The notes under the pieces were generated by a model. That model searched no databases and was not told where the DNA came from. It saw only the letters and a list, made by a program, of their open reading frames with translations. Shown one piece after another: positions 53,153 through 62,382 of a DNA stretch of 64,000 nt. This stretch comes from Thermosulfuriphilus ammonigenes (GTDB taxonomy: Bacteria; Desulfobacterota; Thermodesulfobacteria; Thermodesulfobacteriales; ST65): positions 1,790,576-1,854,575 of the forward strand of contig NZ_CP048877.1 of NCBI RefSeq assembly GCF_011207455.1. Direction: 5' to 3'. The position numbers and the translations under genes were made by a program. Within the stretch, counting starts at the first letter, position 1, and every line of letters starts with the position of its first letter.

Positions 53153-53913
53153 GACCCCCCAGGGCTGGCCAAATTAAGGGGGATATTTACCACCTTAAGC
53201 TCCCCTCCAATCCGGAGGGCTAATCTCAAGGAAGAGACAGACTTAATCTCTTCGGCCTTGCCTGGAAAGAAGAGAAAACCGTGGGCCAAAAGCCCCGGTT
53301 CGATGGTCTGGTTGTGGAGCTGACGCTGGGCCAGATCGTTTTTAATCCGTTCGCCAACAGTGGCGTAGGCCCCTGCTCCTCCGGCCAGGGCCCCGGCGGT
53401 AGCCCCGATAACCGCGCCCTTACCAGTGCTCTCCCCGACGTCTTCACCGGTAACCACCCCTACGGCAAAACCCACCAGGGCTCCAGCGGCACCAAGAAGG
53501 GCCGCTGGCTTTAAAGTTCCCTTGGCGGTTTCAGCCACATCTACGTGCCCCTTGATGCGGTTGTAGGCCTCTTCGGAGGTCAGAAGTGGCCAGGCCTGAC
53601 CACTCTGGTCGATGAGAAAGGTCTGACTGGGGTCTATCCACATTTCTTCTTTTCCCTGGTTGTCAATAGTCACCTGGACAGGGACAAGCCCGGCCCCTCG
53701 GGCATCAAAGCCCAGGGCCTGCTTGGCCGCGGAGGGATCCAGATAGACCCGGGCCGAGATATACGCTCCGGCAACCACCACATGGCCCGGCTGGCTCTGG
53801 GGAAGGGCTACAGGGGCTACTCTCTTGCCGTAACCAGAGCAACCGGAGATGATGAGCAGGGAGATAAGAAGAGGCAGGGCCAGTCGGTAAAGATCGTGCC
53901 GCAAAAGGGCCAT
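53149..53913 (-). CDS. Lipoprotein with glycine-zipper segment
   Basis: This 254-residue exported lipoprotein has a signal peptide ending in the lipobox ISGC with Cys25 as the lipidated residue. The middle (about 135-200) is rich in Gly and Ala with GxxxG patterns (ALVGFAVGVVTG, GAVIGATAGALAGGAGAYATVG), typical of a membrane-inserting glycine zipper. The flanking soluble parts look beta-rich (DNQGKEEMWIDPSQTFLID). The exact family is not recognised. The residue after Cys is Ser, which suits outer-membrane sorting. It lies between a sensor kinase and the archaemetzincin, all on the minus strand. Confidence 0.7.
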   Translation of the reverse strand: MALLRHDLYRLALPLLISLLIISGCSGYGKRVAPVALPQSQPGHVVVAGAYISARVYLDPSAAKQALGFDARGAGLVPVQVTIDNQGKEEMWIDPSQTFLIDQSGQAWPLLTSEEAYNRIKGHVDVAETAKGTLKPAALLGAAGALVGFAVGVVTGEDVGESTGKGAVIGATAGALAGGAGAYATVGERIKNDLAQRQLHNQTIEPGLLAHGFLFFPGKAEEIKSVSSLRLALRIGGELKVVNIPLNLASPGGS

Positions 53914-53942
53914 TTTGACCTCCTTGGTTTTATTTTTCTAGG

Positions 53943-55349
53943 TTAATGGCCGGATGTTCCCTTGGCAAGCTCAGGGGATGGCAGATAAACGGAAAAGAGA
54001 CTCCCCCTCCCAGGAGAGCTAGAGACCAGAATTTGTCCCCCGTGGGCCTCTATATAGGCCTTGGCCAAGGCCAGCCCCAGGCCTCTTCCTGAGGGGCTTC
54101 GGCGATAAAAGCGTTCAAATATTCTAGAAACTTCTTCTGGAGCAATACCCGGGCCGGTGTCAGAAATGCGGATCTCCACTCTTCCTTCACCTTCCCGGGC
54201 TTCAAGGACTACCTCTCCTCCTGGAGGGGTGACCTTAAAGGCATTGTCCAGAATGTTTAAAAGGGCCTGGAGGATCTTTCTTCTGTCGCCAAAGACAACC
54301 TTGTTGTTTTCTCGATATCTGGTCTGAAACCTGATTTTCTGGCTTCGGGCAAGGACCCTGAAAGGCTGGGCTACTTCTTCAACCAGGTCTTTTAAAAGAA
54401 GGGGTTCCTTCCGAAGATGGAGAAGGCCGGTTTTGGCCTCGGAGATATCCATGATGGCGTTTAAGAGATTGAGGAAGCGGTCGCTTTCGTCCATTATCTG
54501 GACCAGAGCCGCCTTTACCGCTTCCGGATTCTGATCCTGAAGGCTGGTTTCGGCCATGGTTCTAATGCGGGCCAGGGGCGTTTTAAAATCGTGGGCCGTG
54601 TGGTCTATCATCTCTGAAAGCTCCCGGACAAAGGCCTCCAGCCTTTCCAGCATAAGGTTAAAGGTAGAGGCTAGACTATCTAGTTCGTCTTCGGTTCCCT
54701 TGAGGGGGACCCGCTGAGAGAGGTCGTTGCTGGTAGCGATTTTGCGGGCCACGGCGTCTATTTTTCGAATTTGGGAGATGATCTGGCGGGCCAGGAGAAG
54801 GCCAGCCAGAAGGGCGGCTATGAGGGTGGCTCCGGCCCCCAGGATAAGACTTTGGCGGAGTTTTTTGAGGAGGTCCTCCCGCCACTTAAGGGCTATGGCC
54901 TCCTCCAGGAGGAGACCTTCCCGAAGAGGGGCAACCATTACCCGGGCCTTATGTTCTGGTCGTCGAGGAATGGAGACGGTGTGGAAAAGATGACCCTGGA
55001 TCTCCAGCGGAGGAGGGGAGGCGGGGAATAGGCCTTCTCCCCAGCTGGCAGGGTCTGAACTAAAGATGAGGTGGCCATTTCTGTCCCAGACGCGCACAAA
55101 GACATCTTCCGGGCCGTCGTCGAGGACTTCCTCCCTAATGAAGGCCTTCATTAGACCGAGGCCTCCTTTCTGATAAGCGGATTTTATCTCGGCCAGATCT
55201 TCTAAGAGATCGACATCGGTTTCATGGAGAAGATCCCGATAGAAAAGCTGATAGAGGCCAAAGAGGATGAAAAAGAAGGCCGAAAAGAAAAGCAGGCCAT
55301 ATAACCCCGTCAGCCGGAAGATCAGGCCTCTTGGACACTTAGGTTTCAT
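53943..55349 (-). CDS. Sensor histidine kinase with HAMP domain
   Basis: This 468-residue membrane kinase has a first helix at about 11-33, a periplasmic sensing domain to about 165, a second helix at about 168-190, a HAMP linker, a dimerisation domain with phospho-accepting His253 in HDFKTPLARI, and an ATPase domain with NILDNAFKVTP, DTGPGIAPEE, FERFYR and GRGLGLALAKAYIEAHGG. It resembles the CusS/PhoQ type. The signal is unknown. Its start overlaps the response regulator stop by 11 bases, so they form a pair. Confidence 0.93.
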   Translation of the reverse strand: MKPKCPRGLIFRLTGLYGLLFFSAFFFILFGLYQLFYRDLLHETDVDLLEDLAEIKSAYQKGGLGLMKAFIREEVLDDGPEDVFVRVWDRNGHLIFSSDPASWGEGLFPASPPPLEIQGHLFHTVSIPRRPEHKARVMVAPLREGLLLEEAIALKWREDLLKKLRQSLILGAGATLIAALLAGLLLARQIISQIRKIDAVARKIATSNDLSQRVPLKGTEDELDSLASTFNLMLERLEAFVRELSEMIDHTAHDFKTPLARIRTMAETSLQDQNPEAVKAALVQIMDESDRFLNLLNAIMDISEAKTGLLHLRKEPLLLKDLVEEVAQPFRVLARSQKIRFQTRYRENNKVVFGDRRKILQALLNILDNAFKVTPPGGEVVLEAREGEGRVEIRISDTGPGIAPEEVSRIFERFYRRSPSGRGLGLALAKAYIEAHGGQILVSSSPGRGSLFSVYLPSPELAKGTSGH

Positions 55350-56019
55350 CGGTCAGCATATATCCTGCTCCCCGGATGGTCCGGATCAATCCCCTGTGGG
55401 CAGATCCCAGTTTTTCCCTCAGGCGGCAGATGTGGACATCCACTACATTTGATTCTGGATCAAACTGATAGCCCCAGATCTTCTCCAGAATCTGGATTCT
55501 CGTAAGAACCCGTCCCTTGTTTCGGGCCAGATACTCCAGAAGGGCGAACTCTTTGGGGAGAAGATCTATTTTTTCTTGCCCTCGTCGAACTTCTCGGGCC
55601 AGCAGGTCTATTTTAAGCCCCCCTACCTCTATGACCAATCTTTCTGGTGGCCGTCCGGCTCTTCGGAGCAGGGCCCGGATGCGGGCCAAGAGTTCAGCAA
55701 ATGAGAAGGGTTTGGTGAGATAGTCATCACTTCCCAGCTCAAGGCCTCGCACTCTATCCTCTACGGACCTCTTGGCGCTTAATACCAGGATGGGCAGGGT
55801 GGGCCTTTTGACTCGCAAGGAGCGAATGAGTTCAAAGCCATCTATCAGGGGGAGCATAATGTCCACGATGAGCAGGTCCACCTCCAGTTGGAGGGCCAAA
55901 TCATAACCACTCAGACCGTCTTCTGCTGTCTCTACAGAAAATCCGGCCTGTTCCAGACCTTTTTTGATGAACTCCACCAGACGCTGGTCATCCTCTATGA
56001 GGAGGATTTTCATTTTCAT
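55339..56019 (-). CDS. OmpR-family response regulator
   Basis: This 226-residue regulator has a receiver domain with acidic residues at 10-11, phospho-acceptor Asp53 in LLIVDIMLP and Lys103 in TKPF, and a C-terminal winged helix (LLPKEFALLEYLARNKGRVLTRIQILEKIWG and VDVHICRLREKL). It is the partner of the kinase downstream and likely controls this operon and outer-envelope genes; the targets are not visible. Confidence 0.95.
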   Translation of the reverse strand: MKMKILLIEDDQRLVEFIKKGLEQAGFSVETAEDGLSGYDLALQLEVDLLIVDIMLPLIDGFELIRSLRVKRPTLPILVLSAKRSVEDRVRGLELGSDDYLTKPFSFAELLARIRALLRRAGRPPERLVIEVGGLKIDLLAREVRRGQEKIDLLPKEFALLEYLARNKGRVLTRIQILEKIWGYQFDPESNVVDVHICRLREKLGSAHRGLIRTIRGAGYMLTDET

Positions 56020-56156
56020 AAAATCATTTTAAAACCATGAAGCTGAAATAACCATTAAACCAAAATGACAAATTTTTAATCTTTTCTTAAGCCTTCTTTA
56101 ATCTCTGGCTGGCCTTTTAGACCTAAAAGGGCCGGTGCCCGGCCCGGAGGCTTTTT

Positions 56157-57962
56157 ATGTGTGGTATTGCCGGGGTCTTGAGCTGGAAGGGGCCAGCCAG
56201 GCCTAAGATGCTTCATAAAATGAAAAATCGCCTCACTCACCGCGGCCCGGATAGTCAGGGGATATACCTTCAGGGACCGGTGGGGCTTGTTCACACCAGG
56301 CTCTCGATTATCGATGTTTCGGGCGGATCCCAGCCCATTATCTCCAGCTCTGGCCGGCAGGCCCTGGTAGCCAATGGAGAGATTTACAACTTCAAGGAGG
56401 TTCGGGAACGCCTGGAACTAAAGGGAAGGGCCTTTATCTCCCACTCCGACAGTGAGGTTATCCTTCAGGCTTATCTGGAATATGGGCTGGACTTCCTCCG
56501 CCATTTGGCGGGGATGTTTGCCTTTGCCATCTGGGATGGGGAAAGAAATAGCCTCATTCTGGCCCGGGATCGTCTGGGTATTAAGCCCCTTTATTACCTG
56601 GTCGGGAGGGATTTTTTTCTCTTTGCCTCCGAGAAGAAGGCCCTTCTCCCTTTTCTTGCCGGGGAGCCGGAGATTCGCCCTGAGGCCCTTTTTGAGACCC
56701 TTCAGTACCAGTTTTTAACCGGAGAAAAGACCCTTGTTCAGGGCATCAACCGTCTCCCCCCGGCAGAGATGCTGATCGTCTATCTCCATAGAAGACTTGA
56801 ACGAAGGCGTTATTGGTCGCCGGCCACCCTGAGGCCCCGTCGTCTTGGCTTTGAAGAGGCCAGAGATCAATTTGATCTTCTCTTTGAAGAGGTCTTTGTC
56901 CAGCATCTGCGATGTGAGGTCCCTTTGGGAGTTTTCCTCTCGGGAGGCCTGGATTCTGCGGTGATTCTGGCCTGCTTAAGAACTCTTAAGGCTGGTCCGG
57001 TTAGGGCCTTTACCGTAGTCTATCCTCAGGATCCGGGGGTAGATGAGTTTGCTCGGGCCAGGTGGGTTGCCAGACACCTGGGAGCCAGTCTTATCCCCGT
57101 AAGGCTTCATCCTGAAGATATCTGGCCCCATTTGCCTCGGTTGGTCTGGGCTTTAGACGAATTTATGTGGGATCCGGCCTGTGTTCCGACCTTTTTTCTG
57201 GCTCATACAGCCCAGAAGCACCATCTTAAGGTGGTCTATACCGGCGAGGGAGGCGATGAGGTTTTTGCCGGCTATGGCCGCTACCGAAAGGGTTTCTTCC
57301 TTCGTTTTCTCCGCTCCGTGGCCAGGGTCTCTTATCGGGGGCGAGGGCACTGGCCCCCTCTCTGGCAGGAGAAGGTATTCGGGCACCCCCTTAAGGCCGC
57401 TGTTTGTCAGCCTCCCTTTAGGTGGCTATGGGCCAAAAGCCCCAGAAGTTGGGGCTTTGTCACCCGGGCCCAATATGTAGATATCCAAACCGAACTTGCT
57501 GATGACCTTCTGGTCAAGGTGGATCGTATGCTTATGGGCCATGGCCTTGAAGGAAGGGTTCCCTTTCTGGATCATCGGGTAGTAGAGTTTGGCCTTTGCC
57601 TGCCCAGTTACTTGAAGGTCGGTCCCCATCAGGGCAAAGTCTTTCTTCGGAGGTGGGCTGAAGCCCTTCTGCCTCGAGACTATCTCTGGTCAAAGAAGAA
57701 GGGGTTCCATGTGCCCCTTGACCGATGGTTGAAGGGGCCGATTATCTCCGGTCTCCAGAAGACCCTGCCTCATAATCGAGCCCTAAGAAACTGGTTTGAT
57801 CCAGGAGGGCTCAGAGAGCTTTTGACCTTTCAGGAGGGCCGTGGTGGTCTCGGAGGGTTGATCTGGTCCCTTATTGTCTTTGCCCTGTGGCACCGGATTT
57901 TTATCGAAGAAAAAGGGGAGCCTCCGGGGTCCAGGGAAGATTTTCTTGATTTTATGGCCTAA
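56157..57962 (+). CDS. asnB: Asparagine synthase (glutamine-hydrolysing)
   Basis: This 601-residue class II amidotransferase has the nucleophile Cys2 (MCGIAGVL), RLTHRGPDSQG, the glutaminase motif VANGEIYNF, and a synthetase domain with the PPi loop GVFLSGGLDSAVI and the YTGEGGDEVFAGYGRY segment. It makes asparagine or amidates a related carboxylate, possibly in envelope glycans. A ggagg site lies 6 bases before the ATG. It is divergent from the response regulator, with a GC-rich palindrome (GGGCCG/CGGCCC) in the shared upstream region. Confidence 0.92.
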   Translation: MCGIAGVLSWKGPARPKMLHKMKNRLTHRGPDSQGIYLQGPVGLVHTRLSIIDVSGGSQPIISSSGRQALVANGEIYNFKEVRERLELKGRAFISHSDSEVILQAYLEYGLDFLRHLAGMFAFAIWDGERNSLILARDRLGIKPLYYLVGRDFFLFASEKKALLPFLAGEPEIRPEALFETLQYQFLTGEKTLVQGINRLPPAEMLIVYLHRRLERRRYWSPATLRPRRLGFEEARDQFDLLFEEVFVQHLRCEVPLGVFLSGGLDSAVILACLRTLKAGPVRAFTVVYPQDPGVDEFARARWVARHLGASLIPVRLHPEDIWPHLPRLVWALDEFMWDPACVPTFFLAHTAQKHHLKVVYTGEGGDEVFAGYGRYRKGFFLRFLRSVARVSYRGRGHWPPLWQEKVFGHPLKAAVCQPPFRWLWAKSPRSWGFVTRAQYVDIQTELADDLLVKVDRMLMGHGLEGRVPFLDHRVVEFGLCLPSYLKVGPHQGKVFLRRWAEALLPRDYLWSKKKGFHVPLDRWLKGPIISGLQKTLPHNRALRNWFDPGGLRELLTFQEGRGGLGGLIWSLIVFALWHRIFIEEKGEPPGSREDFLDFMA

Positions 57963-57966
57963 AAAT

Positions 57967-59715
57967 TCAGCTTACCAGCTGAGCGTAAATCTTGAGCCCC
58001 TCCCTGAGAAAGGCCTCGGGGATCTTTCCTCTTGCGGAAACCGTCTCTAGAATTCTTCTGGGAATCCGAAGATCCTTAAAGGAAAAACCTTCCCGAAGTT
58101 TGAAACGATACTTGATCTTAAGAATCTTTTGTCCCAGTTCTCTTAGTTCTTCAGGAGAGAGATTAAAGCCTACGGTGGTCAGGGCCCGGGAAGCGGTTTC
58201 ATAGCCGTAGATACTGCGGGCGAAAAAGCAGACCACCAGGCTGGAGAGGATCTGTCTGAAGCTTTCCTCCCTGAAGAGGTGTTCGGCTAGTTCCTGAGGG
58301 GTTTTTTGGAGGGTTTCCTCCTTTTCGTCCAGACTGTAGCCTCCTGAATCCAGGTGGCTGTGTCGGGCTCCGGTGAGGTGGGTCAGGTGGGCTGCCGGCC
58401 CGGTATGGTAGCCGGGCATTTCGTTGCCGCCAAAGGCCAGGGCAAACTCCTGACCACCATATTGGGAGGAAGCGTAGTCTACACCCCGGCCAAGGGCCCT
58501 GTAAAAGTCATTTTTTTGCTGAACAAGGGCGGAGATCATCTCCAGAAAGATCTCGGTCTTTCCCCAATCGGGCTCAAGGCCTTCTGTCTCCCGGGTGGTA
58601 ACCAGCCCGCGTTTGAAGGCCTCTGTGGCCCAGGCCAAGACCACCCCTGTGCTCATGGCGTCAAGGCCAAGGTTGTCGATCCGGTGAAGGAGTCGGAGGA
58701 CCTCTTCCGCCTGCCCTATGCCAATCATGGAGCCCAGAGAATAGAGTAGCTCGTAGTCATAGGAAATGAAGGTCGTCTTATAAAAGTAGGCCTCATCTTC
58801 GTACGGGGTGCGGAGGGCCGCCAGATGGATACAGGCCACCGGGCAATGGGCACAGGCCAACCTTCGACCAAGAAGCCTCTGGGCAAGGTATTCTCCAGAA
58901 ATCTTTTCGGCCATTTCAAAGGAGGTCTTCTGAAGATTATAGGTAGGCAGAGCCCCCAGTTGATTAAGGGGCAAGATGTTAACGGCCGTACCTAAGTCGT
59001 GGTACTTTTTCAGAGAATCGGTCCGGGTGATTTTTTGAAAGATTTCCTCGTAGGTTTCCCGGTAAAGGCGCCGGTCAGCTGTTTTAAGGCTACCTCGACC
59101 GCTGATGATAATGGCCTTGAGTTTTTTGGCCCCCAGGACGGCCCCCAACCCCAGACGACCGAAGTGACGGTATGTCTCGGTAACGGCACAGGCATAGGTG
59201 ATCAGCCTCTCACCCGCCGGTCCGATTCGAATAATGCTCCTTAAGCCGGAGTCCCCAGCTACCTCTCGGAGAGCTCGCCCGGTGGCCCCCACCTCAAGCC
59301 CCCAGAGAGAACGGGCATCGAGAAAAGAGACCTTATGGGGCGAGATGACCAGCAACACCGGGATATCACTGCTTCCCTTGATGACCAGGGCTCCTATACC
59401 AGCCATTCTTAAGGCAATGGCACTCCGCCCTCCGGCATGACTTTCCCCCAGATTCCCGGTATGGGGAGACTTGAAAAGGGCTGTGGTCTTTGAGGCCATG
59501 GGGAAGTGGCCAGTAAGGGGCCCCACAGCCAGAATAACCGGGGCTTCTGGAGAAAGAGGATCTACTCCTTCTGGACACTCCTCAAGAAGGAGCCTGCTGG
59601 CCACCCCTGTTCCTCCAAGGAGGGTTTCAAAAAGATCCGGCCGGTGTTCTATAGAAGAGGTGCGTCGGGAAAGGTCGATGTAGAGGACACGCTCAAGGGG
59701 ATCGTGGGGAATCAT
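57967..59715 (-). CDS. Aldehyde:ferredoxin oxidoreductase (tungsten type)
   Basis: This 582-residue enzyme of the AOR family oxidises aldehydes to acids (or the reverse) with a tungsten bis-pyranopterin and one [4Fe-4S] cluster. The cluster ligands are Cys288, Cys291 and Cys295 in CAHCPVAC and probably Cys496. The N-terminal domain has LGGTGVASRLLLEE and GESHAGGRSAIALRMAGIGALVIKG, typical of pterin binding. No signal peptide is present, so it is cytoplasmic. Its start overlaps the stop of the ferredoxin gene upstream (ATGA), so the pair is coupled. The aldehyde substrate is not determinable. Confidence 0.92.
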   Translation of the reverse strand: MIPHDPLERVLYIDLSRRTSSIEHRPDLFETLLGGTGVASRLLLEECPEGVDPLSPEAPVILAVGPLTGHFPMASKTTALFKSPHTGNLGESHAGGRSAIALRMAGIGALVIKGSSDIPVLLVISPHKVSFLDARSLWGLEVGATGRALREVAGDSGLRSIIRIGPAGERLITYACAVTETYRHFGRLGLGAVLGAKKLKAIIISGRGSLKTADRRLYRETYEEIFQKITRTDSLKKYHDLGTAVNILPLNQLGALPTYNLQKTSFEMAEKISGEYLAQRLLGRRLACAHCPVACIHLAALRTPYEDEAYFYKTTFISYDYELLYSLGSMIGIGQAEEVLRLLHRIDNLGLDAMSTGVVLAWATEAFKRGLVTTRETEGLEPDWGKTEIFLEMISALVQQKNDFYRALGRGVDYASSQYGGQEFALAFGGNEMPGYHTGPAAHLTHLTGARHSHLDSGGYSLDEKEETLQKTPQELAEHLFREESFRQILSSLVVCFFARSIYGYETASRALTTVGFNLSPEELRELGQKILKIKYRFKLREGFSFKDLRIPRRILETVSARGKIPEAFLREGLKIYAQLVS

Positions 59716-60116
59716 GATTCCTCCTTTACTAAGGCCAGAACTCCATGGGGACAGTACCGGGCACAGGTGCCACAGTGGACACAGAAGACGGGTTTATTGC
59801 GCTCCTCATCCCAGAAGATGGCTCCGGGCAGACAGGCGCGGAGACAGTGACCACAGCCCAGACAGCGTTGGGCCACATGGACCACTCCGCCACCCTGACG
59901 GGGTTTAAGGGCCTCTGTGGGGCAAACAGCGGCACAGGGAGGATCCTCACAGGCCCGGCAGACGGTAACCGTAAGCCCTCGGCTCAAACCTCCCCGGGAA
60001 TGAGGGAGAATGGCCGCCCGGGAAAAGCCCCCCAGGGAAAACCTCCTCTGACAGGCAAACATGCAAAGCTGGCAACCGACACATCTTTCTGCATCTACCA
60101 CCGCCAGATGGGTCAT
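59712..60116 (-). CDS. Ferredoxin-like electron carrier of the AOR
   Basis: This 134-residue protein has four clusters of Cys: CVGCQLCMFACQ near the N-terminus, CRACEDPPCAAVCP, CLGCGHCLRACLPG, and CVHCGTCARYCP. It resembles HycB/AOR-associated polyferredoxins that take electrons from AOR. It precedes AOR on the same strand with a 4-base overlap. The carrier probably links the enzyme to other ferredoxin users such as the complex I-like enzyme; this is inference. Confidence 0.9.
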   Translation of the reverse strand: MTHLAVVDAERCVGCQLCMFACQRRFSLGGFSRAAILPHSRGGLSRGLTVTVCRACEDPPCAAVCPTEALKPRQGGGVVHVAQRCLGCGHCLRACLPGAIFWDEERNKPVFCVHCGTCARYCPHGVLALVKEES

Positions 60117-60230
60117 TTATCCTCCCTCTCCGACTAAGTATCCTTTTACAGGATATAGATCATTTCTAAGTCTATTAGAATTAAAATCTTTTAACTTGTT
60201 TTGGCGAAGGGGGGTTGTTTAAATCTGTTG

Positions 60231-61717
60231 ATGATGGATTCTTTTGTTGCCCGGCGATACCTTCTCCTGGCCTTCCTTCTTGTCTTGGCCCTGGTCTTTC
60301 AGGGAAGCCGGGGACTATATGATCGTGACGAGACCCGCTATGCCGAAGTGGCTCGGGAGATGCTTGTCTCCGGGGAGTATCTCATTCCCCAGAGAGACTT
60401 TCGTCCTCACCTGACTAAGCCGCCTCTTACCTACTGGGCCCTGGCGGCCAGTATGAAAATCCTGGGCCAGAATGAATGGGCGGTGCGTCTTCCCAATGCC
60501 CTGGCCTTTGCCCTGACAGCCTTTGTGGTGGGCCTTATTGGTGAGGCCCTCTGGGGCAGGAGGGGGCTATGGGCCGGGGTAATCTATGCCACCAGTCTTT
60601 TTCCTTTTGCCGCGGCCAATATAGTTACCACGGATACCCTGCTCGTCCTCTGGGAGACCGCCGCGGCCTGGGCCTTTGTCAAGGGATACCTGAGCCAAAG
60701 AGCGGAAAGGGCCCGGGTTTGGTTCAATCTTATGTGGTTTTTTTGGGGCTGGGGTTTCTGACCAAGGGGCCAGCCATTTTCCCGGTGGCCGCCGGTCTGG
60801 TTGTTTTCTGGCTCCTTAAGCGACGGGAATATCCCCGTCATCCCTGGCCACCGGAAGGAGTGGCCATTTTCCTATTAGTGAGCCTCAGTTGGTATATCTT
60901 TGTGGCCGGCCGGATTTCGGGCTCCCTTTCTCTCATTTTAAATGAACAGATCATCGGTCGTCTCTTTAGCCCCGTCTATCATCGAAACTGCGCCTGGTAT
61001 GCCCCTTTTTATCTCTATCTTCCCATTATCCTTTTGGGGCCTTTCCCCTGGGCCTTTATGTGGCCCCAGGCCTTAAAGGAAATGGCCACGGGGTTAAGGT
61101 CTAAGAGCCTGCCCGGTCTTCTTTTAGGGCTATGGTTTTTGGTTCCTCTGGTGGTCTTTTCCCTGGCCAAATCAAGGCTTCCCCTCTATGTGCTTCCTCT
61201 TTTTGCCCCTATTTCTCTGATGTTCTATTTTGCCTTAAGTAAGGGGACAAAACAGGGGCATTCCTTGGCCAGGAGTCTTCTTTCTCAAAGGGTACTGGCT
61301 GTCTGGGTTCTGATTCTCTGGGGGCTTAAATTCGGGGCGGCCCTGGTTAAGGCTCCCCAGGATGCCCGGGCCTATGCCCAGGTCTTTGCTCCCTATCTTG
61401 ATTCCAGCCCCTGCCTTCTGGGCCTTGGAGGTTCATATTTTGACGGCCTTTCCTTTTATACCGGTCTTGATTTTGAATATCTTCCTCAACGAGGGGATGA
61501 GGGAAAGGCCTATGTGGAGGATAGCTGGCCGGAAGAAGTGGCCGAGATTCGCTCTCGCTGGAGACGCTGTCTTTTGGTGGCCAAAGGGGGAGATTTTTAC
61601 CCCCTGATTCCTCTTCTTCAAAAGGAGGGCTTAAAGGTTGAAAAACTCTCCCATTACGGGAAACTCCGGCTTTACGAAATAGGCCTTGCAGGCGATTATG
61701 GGGCCAGGCATAGGTAA
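60231..61717 (+). pseudogene. ArnT/PMT-type glycosyltransferase, frameshifted
   Basis: Two overlapping frames encode one GT-C membrane glycosyltransferase. The first (from ATG 60231 or 60234 to the TGA at 60759-60761) holds DRDETRYAEVAREML, the catalytic loop, and KPPLTYWALA. The second, open from 60569 to 61717, resumes at GFLTKGPAIFPVAAG and carries the remaining membrane helices. The break lies at a run of seven T (60728-60734); an eighth T would restore one chain of about 495 residues. Both halves look otherwise intact, so this is a recent lesion, a phase-variable tract, a slippage site or a sequencing error. Family members move sugars from polyprenyl phosphate to lipid A or other acceptors. 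Confidence 0.8.
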
Positions 61718-62169
61718 TCTTGATCAGCCTTCTCCCTCCGGAAGAGCTCCCCATCGCTGGCCAGGATAATCTGAGAAACCCAGCGATCAAGGGCTAGAAG
61801 ATACTCCTCTCTTTCCGCTGGTTCGGCTTCAAGGTGGGCAATTCGCTTCTCAAGCTGGATAAAACCTTCCTCAGGAAGGAGATGCCTTAGACGGACGGAG
61901 ACCATTAGGCGTGGTTGTCCTTGAGAATCACAGAGACTATAGACGTGTTCTCCAAGGTCCTCAACCATTAAACGAAAGCCCATAAGAGAAAGAACCTGGT
62001 TGCCTAGCAAACCATTGTAGCTTACCACCATGTGGTCTTCTATCTTCTTGTCCTGACGGATTAACTCCCGTCGGAAGAGGTCTCCTACCCGCCACCCGAT
62101 AGCTACCTCAGGGGAGAGAAAACCCACCTTCTCCGCCAGAATCTTTAGCTCCAGGGGCACCCAGATCAT
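61696..62169 (-). CDS. Unrecognised 157-residue protein
   Basis: I do not recognise this protein. It has no signal peptide or membrane helix, and is a mix of helix and strand with many charged residues (LEKRIAHLEAEPAEREEYLLALDRW near the C-terminus). Its ATG at 62169 is the first residue of MIWVPLELKILAEK. Its 3' end overlaps that of the frameshifted glycosyltransferase by 22 bases on the opposite strand. Codon use is like that of the core genes, which supports it being real. Confidence 0.6.
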   Translation of the reverse strand: MIWVPLELKILAEKVGFLSPEVAIGWRVGDLFRRELIRQDKKIEDHMVVSYNGLLGNQVLSLMGFRLMVEDLGEHVYSLCDSQGQPRLMVSVRLRHLLPEEGFIQLEKRIAHLEAEPAEREEYLLALDRWVSQIILASDGELFRREKADQDYLCLAP

Positions 62170-62272
62170 AGACCTTTGATAACATGTTTTTTAAAAAAGT
62201 GCCAAAGCAATCTGACAAAGGGTCTTAAAAGTCCTCTGTGTAGGGGTGTAACGGTTTTATAATTATTTTTTA

Positions 62273-62301
62273 TTGATTTCACGGTTTTAGATAAATATCT
62301 T
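62273..62301 (+). promoter_or_regulatory. Possible sigma-70-like promoter upstream of glgP
   Basis: TTGATT (62273-62278), 17 bases, then TATCTT (62296-62301), in an AT-rich stretch between divergently oriented genes, about 80 bases before the phosphorylase ATG. Each box matches the consensus only in part. Confidence 0.35.
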
Positions 62302-62382
62302 TCTTTTAAAGATACAAAAGGGCTTTTTTCTTAAAATTTAAGTTTCTAGCTCGAAAATACTTTGAAAAATGAGGAGGAATTG

